A DNA stretch of 64,000 bases. Origin: Roseovarius sp. EL26. GTDB lineage: Bacteria; Pseudomonadota; Alphaproteobacteria; Rhodobacterales; Rhodobacteraceae. The first letter of the stretch is position 1; each line of letters begins with the position of its first letter. Shown one piece after another: positions 55,800-63,944 of this stretch. Location: assembly GCF_900327775.1 (NCBI RefSeq), contig NZ_OUMZ01000007.1, positions 483,606 through 547,605 on the forward strand. Direction: 5' to 3'. The notes below the pieces were generated by a model. It did not search any database and was not told where the DNA came from. It saw nothing but the letters and a program-made list of their open reading frames with translations. Position numbers and translations under genes: made by a program.

Positions 55800-56246
55800 T
55801 TATCGAGAGGAATTTTGGCATTGGAGCCTGTGAATTTCCTTTGCTTGAAACCTGCAAACCGCTACCCACCTCAAACGCCGGATCCGAGTTCGCGACCGGT
55901 CATGTTTTTGGCTACGATTGACGCCTATTTTAGGCATCCCCGACGACCAACAAAGTTGAGAGTTGACCGGGCCTCCTTTGCTGGGCCCGATCAATCGGCG
56001 TTGCGCCTGTGTTTGGGCTTGCGCTCTGGCAATGGCGCGGGTTTCCACGAGGGGCTTGCCACTGCTTTCCGAGGCCATGGCCTCATTAACAAGGTGCTGT
56101 ACGGCGGCGATCTTGGAAGTGCAGTTTTGATCATGACGAGTCAGATCGCACATGTATTCACTGGCGTTATCAAAACGCCCTGTCTTCATCTGCCGCTCAA
56201 CCCAGTCTTGCATCGCACCGGGAAGAGAAATATTCATGCTGGCCAT
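55800..56246 (-). CDS. ParD-like antitoxin without its toxin
   Basis: From ATG 56246 (after GCAGGAGGAC) the first 85 or so residues match the ParD/CopG-like antitoxin family: MNISLPGAMQDWVERQMKTGRFDNASEYMCDLTRHDQ, with a ribbon-helix-helix N-terminus and a charged tail that usually wraps ParE. The remaining roughly 60 residues are Arg- and Ser-rich and unlike the family, as if the original stop and the following parE gene had been lost. No ParE is seen downstream on this strand. Probably a broken toxin-antitoxin locus. Confidence 0.55.
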   Translation of the reverse strand: MASMNISLPGAMQDWVERQMKTGRFDNASEYMCDLTRHDQNCTSKIAAVQHLVNEAMASESSGKPLVETRAIARAQAQTQAQRRLIGPSKGGPVNSQLCWSSGMPKIGVNRSQKHDRSRTRIRRLRWVAVCRFQAKEIHRLQCQNSSR

Positions 56247-56677
56247 CTCTCGTCCTCCTGCTTTTAGCATGCCAATAAATGGGAAGTCCTGCCATAGGAG
56301 CATATTCCCATGACGTTTGGCTAAGCAACAAAACGCATAAAGCGCAGCTTTATGCGATCTTGAAAGCATTGGCGGATCTGGACCCGCGCAAGGGCGCAAT
56401 CAACAAGACCTTCGCAGCACTGGCAAATCAATGGCTGATGGAGCATCATTTCACACTGGCGCATCGCATCTCGCAGGAGATATTTCCGATGACGACGGAT
56501 ATGCATTGGCGAGAGATATTGGTGGATGGAACAGTCAAGGGATTGAGTTCATTACCGGATGCGCTCTCTCAAAGTGAGAGCAGTAATCAACTCAGGAACT
56601 CATGGCAAAAAGAGAAATGTAGATGTATCAAAATAGGTCATTTCCAAGCATTGATATATTTAGGTAAAGGTGGAAGC
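56247..56677 (+). other. Unassigned stretch with open plus-strand frame
   Basis: The plus strand is open from 56279 into the methyltransferase gene, giving 133 extra residues such as YAILKALADLDPRKGAINKTFAALANQWLMEHHFTLAHRI. This part resembles real coding sequence in composition, but no start signal or family is recognised and the methyltransferase has its own ribosome site. It may be the remnant of an older gene fused in frame. Confidence 0.4.
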
Positions 56678-57277
56678 ATGATGACCATCACTGCTTCGAA
56701 ACACTCACTCAAAAAGAATGATCTCTATGAAAGTGGGGTATGGGCAGTAGAATGGATTATCCGCACCCTGAAAGGGCTTTGGCGCGATGGGGTGGTCTGG
56801 GACCCCTCGGCCGGAAATCATCGTATGGTGGGACCATTCTATTGGGCAGGAGCCAAAACGGTAATAACATCGGACTTTACCACTCATGGCATACCGCACT
56901 CTTGCATCCTGGATTTTCTCAATCATGGGATGCCAAAAATCGATACGGGCGATTTTGATCTGAGCACAAATCCACCAAACGGACATCGAAATGTTATTGC
57001 GCAAAAGTATGTTGGGCGCGCACTGGAACGATGTGATGGGTTCGTAGCCCCCTTGTTGACAGACGAATTTGTTCTTGGAAGCGCGAGAAAACGCATGTTC
57101 CACGATAACAGAAGATTTCGCGCGAAATTGGCCTTAGTCGACTGGACCTCATGGGAAGAAAATGGGAAAACTGGTACTGAGGAACATCCCTGGTACATCT
57201 GGGGGCCGCGCGGGGCAAAACCAATTAAGCCTGATCTATTGTATCAAGATAACCTTTCCAAGAATGGTGTCCGATGA
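56678..57277 (+). CDS. Phage-type DNA adenine methyltransferase-like protein
   Basis: The 199-residue protein has the methyltransferase motifs VVWDPSAGNHRMVGPFYWAGAKTVITSDF (SAM binding, DPSAG at 43-47) and FDLSTNPPN (motif IV at about 98-101; N6-adenine methylases usually have D/N-PP-Y/F, so the last residue Asn is unusual). The C-terminal WTSWEENGKTGTEEHPWYIWG segment is typical of a phage-borne methylase group. AAGGTGG lies before the ATGATG start. The frame is open upstream to 56279. No restriction partner is present. Its stop overlaps the start of a GT-C membrane protein by four bases. Confidence 0.7.
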   Translation: MMTITASKHSLKKNDLYESGVWAVEWIIRTLKGLWRDGVVWDPSAGNHRMVGPFYWAGAKTVITSDFTTHGIPHSCILDFLNHGMPKIDTGDFDLSTNPPNGHRNVIAQKYVGRALERCDGFVAPLLTDEFVLGSARKRMFHDNRRFRAKLALVDWTSWEENGKTGTEEHPWYIWGPRGAKPIKPDLLYQDNLSKNGVR

Positions 57278-59085
57278 TGATCCAACCCGTCAACAAACGT
57301 CCGCCAAAGCAGAAGTTTACGACCAAAGGAACTAGAAACTCAGGCGTTGCACCAACAGGGCTTTGGATTGGCGTTTTGATATTGTTGCTGATGTCATTGC
57401 GCCCAACATTGACGCGATCACATGTCGAGGGTTTCAGTTATCTAACAGAAACCATGTCACTGTTGTTGCCCGATATTGCCTCGACAGATCCATTATGGGG
57501 GATGATACACAATTTTTTCTATTTGTCCCGTCCGGGTACAATTTGGTTGATGGCGCCGCTGTCAGATCTTGCGCCAGGATCTGGCTACGATCTTCTGATG
57601 TGGATCATCTTACCGATCTTTATGGGCGGTCTTGTTGTACTCACCAAGCTTTGGAGTAAGACAACTTGGCTCGCGAGTGTTGCAACATTATTGTTTCTGC
57701 CAATCGTGATCGATGCCCAGTTCTTTTTCAACGATAACGTTGTGGCTGCAAGCTTCGCCATCTGGGGTCTTATCTTGCTTGAATGGTCACGACGGTTGGT
57801 CTGGATATTTGCTGCTGGTACGCTGCTATCAATCGCATTGCTATGTCGACTAGACCAGATATTATTGCTTCCGCTATTTTTGTTTTTAACTGTCTTCGGA
57901 TCACGCACGTTCGCCATAGCATTGCAACGTAGTGCAGCGTTTTTAAGTGGCGCGATCATGATCCACTTGCTTATGGCTCTCGTTGACCCGCAAGCGGCAA
58001 ATGTCATGTTTCGTATCGAGGTTGCGTCTGCTGCCGATACGCTTTGGGACCGTGGTAACGTAAATCTGGCTACCAAATTCTACCGTGATCTATCGGCAGC
58101 CTTACTTGCATTTGGAGTTGGGTTACCTGCCATCTTCTTTGGATTTAAGATTATGGAAAGCAGGCGTCGCCTTGCTAAACCTGATGGATGGCGTAGTCGC
58201 ACGCATACCTTGCCATTGATCTTAATGGTCTATCCGGCTCTTATCTATGGGATCACACTAGGCAAATATTACGATCCACGTGCCTTTATGACTCTTATCC
58301 CATTTCTAGCAACAGCAACTGCCCTGTCACTTGATCAGTTTGTCCTCATGCCTTTGGTAAGGTACGGGAACGAATTCAGCTCTAAGACGGAGAAGCTCAG
58401 TACACGAACCATAGTGATTTTAGGAGCTTTCTTGGTTCCCGGTGCTCCGATGCTATCATCATTTTATCCAGTACCCTATGAATCTGAGAACGCAATTCCA
58501 ACACTGACCGGTCGAATCTGGTTTAGCGATAAATGGATGGAATGGCAGAATGCATTTTTCAAGTTAGAAAATCATACGGTTGCTTTGCTCTACGCTATCG
58601 AAGATGCCGACACAACCGCAGCCGTGATCTCCTATAATTGGACTGAGGAACGCGCGTTACAGAATGCATTGGTCATCGCTGGGTATCGAATTCTACCGCC
58701 TGAGTTGGCTGCGTGCTCAGAATATGCGACGTATTGGCGACACCCGAACGGAGCAGAACTCTACCACATTCGGTCCCATATTCCGTTCTTGCCTGATTCC
58801 ACCACAAACTCAGCAGCCATCTTCCTAGAAGGTGGCCAAGCATGCCTAAATGAGATGCGGCCAGAGGCGCGTTTTGCTTTGGTACCCATTACATCGCCCT
58901 TGCCCAAAACTGACTTAGTGGAGAATGTTAATCAGACATATCGGCTGTCGGATGCCGAGATCTCCGCTCTCGCTCACACCTCACGTAAAATATTGCTGCA
59001 AGGTAATGTCACAGGAGATTCAGATCCAGAAATAGAAGCCAAAAAAATTCTTGAGGCTGCAGACGCTGCCCTGAACGCGCAATAG
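57274..59085 (+). CDS. Multi-spanning GT-C-like membrane protein
   Basis: The 603-residue protein has a basic N-terminus, about ten to twelve membrane helices up to residue about 400, and a soluble C-terminal part (residues about 410-600). The early segment with Glu-x-Leu in the first loop and LCRLDQILLLPLFLFLTVFG, with an Arg-Leu-Asp at the membrane edge, recalls GT-C glycosyltransferases using lipid-linked sugars. No exact family is recognised. It is translationally coupled to the adenine methyltransferase (ATGA). The opposite-strand glycan cluster begins 14 bp beyond its end. Base composition is lower in GC than the core genes. Confidence 0.65.
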   Translation: MMIQPVNKRPPKQKFTTKGTRNSGVAPTGLWIGVLILLLMSLRPTLTRSHVEGFSYLTETMSLLLPDIASTDPLWGMIHNFFYLSRPGTIWLMAPLSDLAPGSGYDLLMWIILPIFMGGLVVLTKLWSKTTWLASVATLLFLPIVIDAQFFFNDNVVAASFAIWGLILLEWSRRLVWIFAAGTLLSIALLCRLDQILLLPLFLFLTVFGSRTFAIALQRSAAFLSGAIMIHLLMALVDPQAANVMFRIEVASAADTLWDRGNVNLATKFYRDLSAALLAFGVGLPAIFFGFKIMESRRRLAKPDGWRSRTHTLPLILMVYPALIYGITLGKYYDPRAFMTLIPFLATATALSLDQFVLMPLVRYGNEFSSKTEKLSTRTIVILGAFLVPGAPMLSSFYPVPYESENAIPTLTGRIWFSDKWMEWQNAFFKLENHTVALLYAIEDADTTAAVISYNWTEERALQNALVIAGYRILPPELAACSEYATYWRHPNGAELYHIRSHIPFLPDSTTNSAAIFLEGGQACLNEMRPEARFALVPITSPLPKTDLVENVNQTYRLSDAEISALAHTSRKILLQGNVTGDSDPEIEAKKILEAADAALNAQ

Positions 59086-59098
59086 GAGCGCTTCGCGG

Positions 59099-59869
59099 TC
59101 ACGTGCTCAGCCGTGCCTGCATATAGCGTAGTGCTGCTGCCGGTGGAGACGTGACAAAATCATCAACTTGTTCTGGCGTGCCGAGCATGCCCACATCTTC
59201 CAGAGCGATTTGCGAAATTTGTACTATAGCACCTTCCGCGATCATTTGATTGTAAAGCGGCGCGATATAGCGCTCCCCCATCTCCTCCTGGCCAGGCGTC
59301 GCAAAGTAAGTCTCATAAAGGGAGCAGTAGCGGGCAGCACTGTCAAACCAATAAAGGCCAACGGTGGCATGATCAGAAATACGCTTTTTCTCGCGTAGTT
59401 CCACGACGGTGCCTTGCGCATCTGTACGGGCAAAAGACCAACCTGTGCCAGGAGCGGGAAAGCAGGGAATCCAGCCAGCCATATCTTTAACAGATGGTGG
59501 TGAGATCACTTTGGGGTCTACAAAAGTATCGATATTGTAGACCGCAAAGGGTTCTTTTTCTGGCGCATTTTCCGCCAACAAATACGCACTCGTCGCTTGT
59601 CCGTCCGTAACGTCATCTATAGTTTTAACAACCACATCCGTTAGGCCAAGTACCTCTGCCCGTTTCTGGATATAGGCGGTAGCTCCACATCCACTGCGAG
59701 CCAAAAACATAAAGCGATACCCAGCTTCATGGAAAGCCATAAGGCTTAGTATGGACCAGTCAAAAAGTGGTATACCGTGTGCTTCAATCTCATATTTTGG
59801 ACGCGTATAGCCCACTTTCGTAAACCGGCTGCCACGCCCAGCCATTGTAATCGCCAGAATACCAGTCAT
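59099..59869 (-). CDS. Sugar/choline-phosphate-type nucleotidyltransferase
   Basis: The 256-residue protein has the nucleotidyltransferase glycine loop ITMAGRGSRFTKVGYTRPKYEIEAHGIPLFDWSI with the catalytic Lys, and the metal Asp in AVYNIDTFVDP. Proteins of this kind make CDP- or NDP-linked sugars or alcohols for surface glycans (compare LicC, which activates phosphocholine). Donor unknown. It is the last gene of a six-gene operon and overlaps the upstream HAD gene by four bases. Confidence 0.8.
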   Translation of the reverse strand: MTGILAITMAGRGSRFTKVGYTRPKYEIEAHGIPLFDWSILSLMAFHEAGYRFMFLARSGCGATAYIQKRAEVLGLTDVVVKTIDDVTDGQATSAYLLAENAPEKEPFAVYNIDTFVDPKVISPPSVKDMAGWIPCFPAPGTGWSFARTDAQGTVVELREKKRISDHATVGLYWFDSAARYCSLYETYFATPGQEEMGERYIAPLYNQMIAEGAIVQISQIALEDVGMLGTPEQVDDFVTSPPAAALRYMQARLST

Positions 59870-60285
59870 ACGTCGTCTTCCTCAATCCGAATAGCGAGGC
59901 GGTCACGCTCCATCAACGCCTCAAGCTCTTCAAAGCTCAATTCAACAAACTCTCGTGGGCGCACTGCACGGTCGTCAATGTAAATCCCTTGCCGGCCAGG
60001 CCATGGCTTTGCCAAGTGTAACTCATCAAATGGAATGTCATGTTTTACTAACCATTTCAAAAGGGTAGGCCCGACATTCTTCGTGATCTTACCCGGATTA
60101 CCGTCATTGCTACGCATGCCGCGTGCGGTAGACAAAATGATATGCCAGCCATCAATATGTAGTGCCCTGATTTTTTCTATGATACGTGGTTCCGGTACAA
60201 GATCGGCATAATCCTCATGTGAATGCTTTATTGGACAGAGCGTCCCATCAATATCGACAACAAGGGCGCGCTCGGTTTCAATCAT
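59866..60285 (-). CDS. HAD-family phosphatase of capsule clusters
   Basis: The 139-residue protein has HAD motif I in VVDIDGTLCPI (Asp11, Asp13), motif II in IILSTARGMR, Lys in HLAKPWPG and motif III in YIDDRAV. It is a small, capless HAD enzyme as found in capsule and surface-glycan clusters beside a nucleotidyltransferase. It should remove a phosphate from a sugar or polyol phosphate. It overlaps both neighbours by four bases. Confidence 0.85.
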   Translation of the reverse strand: MIETERALVVDIDGTLCPIKHSHEDYADLVPEPRIIEKIRALHIDGWHIILSTARGMRSNDGNPGKITKNVGPTLLKWLVKHDIPFDELHLAKPWPGRQGIYIDDRAVRPREFVELSFEELEALMERDRLAIRIEEDDV

Positions 60286-61745
60286 GCTAAAGATTCCAAT
60301 TCAGTGATAATTTCTTCTGCTATTAATGCGAAACCAAGTAATTTGCGCGGATGATCCAGATGTAATGGTAGCATTGATAAAAATAGGGAGGCTTCTACTG
60401 CGCGCACCTGCGCATAATCCCAACCCTCATCTGCAACCCGTCGTTTGAAACGATCCCGCACCCAGTCTGGCGCCCCCCCACGGTGACAGTTAAGTTCCAT
60501 TTTGAGATCGGCGTTCACTTCGATAGAGAACAGTCCGTTGTTAACGAAATCATAGCTACCGCAAAACGAATGTGACAGCTTGGCGATGTCATAAAGCGGA
60601 TGCATCATCGCATCTTCTCGGTTGAGCGCACCGCGCGGATCAATCAATCGGATCAGCCCTATCCGATGATCAAACAAGATATTCGACAAACATGGATCAC
60701 CATGACTGAACGCAAGATGCTCTCCTTCAAAGGATGATAAGGCCTTCTCAATCAATAGAGACGCCCGCTGTTGCAGGCCTGCCAATCCGTAATCTAAACC
60801 ACCAGCCACCAATAGCGCATCAATCTGCTTGCCTTCAGGTTTGGCAAGAAAAGTCGTAAGGCGATCATGCATCTTTGTGATAATTTGCACCTTGCCTTGC
60901 TGTTCAACATTACTACGGCCGACCACATCACGATCACGTGCCGCGATGAAGGCAAAAAAATGGCTGAGCAATTGATCAAAATTGGCCTGTGTCATCGACC
61001 CCAGAACAAACTGAAGCGCCGCATCTGGCACGCGCAGATACTCCATTCGATAAGAAGCCACGCCGTCGGCTTCTTCGTAACCAAACGTGGGTAGTAAGAA
61101 ACGTTTAATCTCAGGCGAAGCCAGTTTGAAATATTGAAACTCTGCCTTCATTTTCACGATATCTTTTGAACTTTTGACGAAGACACCAGCCTCGGTGAAT
61201 AGGTTGTTGAAACCACGTGGCTCAGTAGCGTGTGAGAGAAAATCACGTAGGGCATCGGGCTGACGAAGGTCAATAAAATTGATGTCATGGGACGCTGGTG
61301 TCGCTTTTTCTGCGAAGAGCAAAAGATAGGATCGGCGATCGGTTCCCGCACGAGCAGAGATCAGATCAATCGCATCGCGTCCAAAGAGAACGGCAGGTGC
61401 GTCATCTTCCAAAACAGGAGCCAAAAGGGTCGGATCTAAAGCAAAACGCATCTTTCGGATTACTGGATCCAAGGCATCTAAATTTAATGGGGCTATGGTC
61501 ACTGGCAACCGAAGCCATCGTGTCTCGCCACGCGCAGATTCAATCCGCCGTGCAAGTTGCTCGGCATCAGCATCAGTACGCAAGATAACTACGTCGTCAG
61601 CGCTGGCCGCTACTGCAGCCAGTTCATCAAGGTATCTCCTCCTCCGACGCAACAGATCGCCGAAATGCATATCGCCGATTAGGCCTTCAAGTTGAGGTGG
61701 CGGCACTTCACGGTCATCTATAATGACGCATAATTCAGGTATCAT
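60282..61745 (-). CDS. Protein with C-terminal APH/choline-kinase-like domain
   Basis: The 487-residue protein has a C-terminal kinase fold: Lys191 in GVFVKSSKD, Glu202 nearby, catalytic loop HGDPCLSNILFD (Asp350, Asn355) and metal motif IDPRG (368-372). This is the aminoglycoside phosphotransferase/choline kinase family. The N-terminal 170 residues are a separate alpha/beta domain with no family I recognise. Its place beside a nucleotidyltransferase and phosphatase suggests that it phosphorylates a sugar or amino alcohol for attachment to a surface glycan. Overlaps neighbours on both sides. Confidence 0.8.
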   Translation of the reverse strand: MIPELCVIIDDREVPPPQLEGLIGDMHFGDLLRRRRRYLDELAAVAASADDVVILRTDADAEQLARRIESARGETRWLRLPVTIAPLNLDALDPVIRKMRFALDPTLLAPVLEDDAPAVLFGRDAIDLISARAGTDRRSYLLLFAEKATPASHDINFIDLRQPDALRDFLSHATEPRGFNNLFTEAGVFVKSSKDIVKMKAEFQYFKLASPEIKRFLLPTFGYEEADGVASYRMEYLRVPDAALQFVLGSMTQANFDQLLSHFFAFIAARDRDVVGRSNVEQQGKVQIITKMHDRLTTFLAKPEGKQIDALLVAGGLDYGLAGLQQRASLLIEKALSSFEGEHLAFSHGDPCLSNILFDHRIGLIRLIDPRGALNREDAMMHPLYDIAKLSHSFCGSYDFVNNGLFSIEVNADLKMELNCHRGGAPDWVRDRFKRRVADEGWDYAQVRAVEASLFLSMLPLHLDHPRKLLGFALIAEEIITELESLA

Positions 61746-62704
61746 TCGACGTAATTCCGCGGTTTATGATCTACTGATCTTGATTGATGTTGTTCATGCT
61801 TCAGCCTATCAAGAAAGAACAGCGTCATTCCCGGCCAAAGTAGCAGCTGCGACACCAGTGTAATTGACACTGCGATGCTAAGAATTGGACTCATGGTGTC
61901 GCTTGCCCAGAACACGACGAGCCGTGAGCCCAGTAGATCAAGGGCATCTTGAAAAATTTCAGCTGAGTTTATTACTAGGATCATACAAACAAGAAGCTCA
62001 CATAGCCAAATAAGTAAAGACAAGACGCACAATTGCGGAGCTTGGCGGCGTGCAACCTGTGCAGCATGAACCACTAGGCGGCGTGCTACATCGATCTTCC
62101 GCAGAGATCGAAGTGACACCGGGCTGGCATGATTGGAGACAATGTAGCTCTGCACCTCGCTCAACAAACGCGGTCCAACAAAAACAACAGCCAAAGGCAC
62201 TGTCGCTGCAAGAATCGTGAAAACTCCCAGGGCAAGCGGCACTTCGCTCTTTAAGGCCAGAAAAGCAACGATCGGGACAAGAAAGAGCGAGTCAAACATT
62301 CTGTCTAAAAGCAAGACAATCACGGCATAACTTGCTTTTCCGCCCATTTTATAAAGTGCAAAAAAGCGCACAACCTCACCCAATTTGAATGGCAGAAGTA
62401 AAGCAAATGGGATTGTCGCGAAATGCATCGCTGCAGTTGTTCGCCCCGACAATTTCAGCGCATCCACGGACAACGCTGCCAGCCGCATTGCACGAAAGAC
62501 ATGGCTTAGGAGATAAAGGGCACCAGCTGAAATCGCGATATAGGCGGGAACAACATCTGTAATTGCGATCATCGCCGCTACGGCAATGGCATATAGCATT
62601 ATGTAGCCGCCAAGAATCGCCGCGCGCTGCGACCAGCCCATTTTTTTCCACATGCCCCTGATCGTTCCAGACAGATAGCCGCGCCGCGCCGTCATAGTCT
62701 CCAC
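61742..62704 (-). CDS. PF03706-type membrane protein (lysylphosphatidylglycerol synthase TM-like)
   Basis: The 320-residue protein has about eight membrane helices and matches the transmembrane family of LPG-synthase/AglD-like proteins: HVFRAMRLAALSVDAL, ATIPFALLLPFKLGEVVRFFALYKMG, and LLLDRMFDSLFLVPIV. Members act as lipid flippases or in lipid-linked sugar transfer. It lacks the soluble aminoacyl-transfer domain of MprF. It overlaps the GT2 gene by 13 bases and the kinase gene by four. Confidence 0.8.
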   Translation of the reverse strand: METMTARRGYLSGTIRGMWKKMGWSQRAAILGGYIMLYAIAVAAMIAITDVVPAYIAISAGALYLLSHVFRAMRLAALSVDALKLSGRTTAAMHFATIPFALLLPFKLGEVVRFFALYKMGGKASYAVIVLLLDRMFDSLFLVPIVAFLALKSEVPLALGVFTILAATVPLAVVFVGPRLLSEVQSYIVSNHASPVSLRSLRKIDVARRLVVHAAQVARRQAPQLCVLSLLIWLCELLVCMILVINSAEIFQDALDLLGSRLVVFWASDTMSPILSIAVSITLVSQLLLWPGMTLFFLDRLKHEQHQSRSVDHKPRNYVE

Positions 62705-63486
62705 CGACCTATCTCTGTCGAAGAGTACGTTGCACGCGCAATTTGGCGGTGTTCGCCATGAAGAAATTTCCGGCGACTTATTAAACGCAAGGTTAGGATT
62801 CTTATGATTTGCATGCCCATCTTTCCCAACTTCGCGTTCGAGACTTGATCATCCTCTCGCCACGTCAACGGAAAGAACTTAACGCTCAACTTCCGAGCTG
62901 TCAGCGCGAGAATAAGATAGTAGTTAAAAGTTAGATCATCTGCGAACTTGATATGGAAATCATCATCAAAAGCAGAGACCTGAAAAAGATTCAAACCGGA
63001 TCCCAAGTCATAAAGACGCTTTCGAGATATCAGCGAAAATATCCAATTGAATGTTCTGTTCGCAATTGTCCGCAATGGTGAATAGCCCTCCAACCGCGAC
63101 CCAGGCATAAACCGCGCTCCCATCAGGAACGCATTACACAGATGTTGCTCATTTTTCAGAGAGTCGACAATATCCAGAATCGATCCTTGATCATCTCCGT
63201 GAAGGACAATCAGGTGTGTGAACCCCTCTTTCCGTGCAAAGTTAATTGCAACTTTATGGGAGCCACCTAATCCATAGTTGTCATCGTTACTCAACAGCAC
63301 TCGTAACCCCAGGTTCAGATCTGCCAGAATGCCTCCTGCCATCTCGGCGGTGTCATCCGTGGATTGGTTGTCGATACAAACGACGCCGTCAATCAATGCA
63401 GCCACATCTGGATGACGCAACTGATGTAACACGCGCGGGATTTGAGCCGAACAATTGTACATCGGGATAAATACCAAAATACTCAT
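62692..63486 (-). CDS. Family 2 glycosyltransferase (polyprenyl-phosphate type)
   Basis: The 264-residue protein starts MSILVFIPMYNCSAQIPRVLHQL, with GVVCIDNQSTDDTAEMA and the catalytic metal motif in LIVLHGDDQGS, and R-L-Y-D-L-G-S-G-L-N as in DPM1-like and GtrB-like enzymes. It probably loads a sugar onto a polyprenyl phosphate at the inner membrane. It lacks the two C-terminal helices of GtrB. It overlaps the GtrA-like gene by four bases, and that pairing supports the assignment. Confidence 0.87.
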   Translation of the reverse strand: MSILVFIPMYNCSAQIPRVLHQLRHPDVAALIDGVVCIDNQSTDDTAEMAGGILADLNLGLRVLLSNDDNYGLGGSHKVAINFARKEGFTHLIVLHGDDQGSILDIVDSLKNEQHLCNAFLMGARFMPGSRLEGYSPLRTIANRTFNWIFSLISRKRLYDLGSGLNLFQVSAFDDDFHIKFADDLTFNYYLILALTARKLSVKFFPLTWREDDQVSNAKLGKMGMQIIRILTLRLISRRKFLHGEHRQIARATYSSTEIGRWRL

Positions 63487-63944
63487 GATGTGCCTGCCGT
63501 TGAGGATTTGATGTATTCACGCTGTGTGAGCCATTTCATAAATACGAAGTTCGCAAATAATGTTAATGGTGTCACCAAGATCTTGCCTAAACCCGCCGCG
63601 AGCGTGAGCGCTTCTGTTCCAAGTATAGTACTAAGGTTAGTTAGGTAGGCCTCGGTCCCAAACGCGATCCCAGCGACCAATCCAGACGCAACTGAAATAG
63701 CACAGAACTGCCATCCAAGGTAGAGGATGTAGTTTTGTGGTGTTCCAAGTCGACGCCGCGAAAACACAAATAATCGAGACATGAAGTAAACAATGGTTAC
63801 CGCTAATCCTGAACCGATCAGGCTTGCGACAAAGGGCGTTACACCGGACTGAATAATCATCATCGTGGCCGCAACATCTATGACCCAGCCAGATCCAGAA
63901 ATAATCGCGAAGATGACGAAGCGATTTCTGATTAGATTACACAT
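63483..63944 (-). CDS. GtrA-family membrane protein
   Basis: The 153-residue protein has four membrane helices and the GtrA layout, with a charged loop after the second helix (MSRLFVFSRRRLGTPQNYILY) and the closing LFANFVFMKWLTQREY. GtrA proteins flip polyprenyl-phosphate-linked sugars or support GtrB. It is the first gene of the six-gene operon and is followed by the GT2 enzyme. The remaining 56 bp to the window end hold its promoter region. Confidence 0.85.
   Translation of the reverse strand: MCNLIRNRFVIFAIISGSGWVIDVAATMMIIQSGVTPFVASLIGSGLAVTIVYFMSRLFVFSRRRLGTPQNYILYLGWQFCAISVASGLVAGIAFGTEAYLTNLSTILGTEALTLAAGLGKILVTPLTLFANFVFMKWLTQREYIKSSTAGTS

Noticed and set aside
55633..55833. 66-codon plus-strand frame after tRNA-Thr
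   Set aside because: No ribosome site and no recognisable family; it overlaps the tail of the ParD-like frame.
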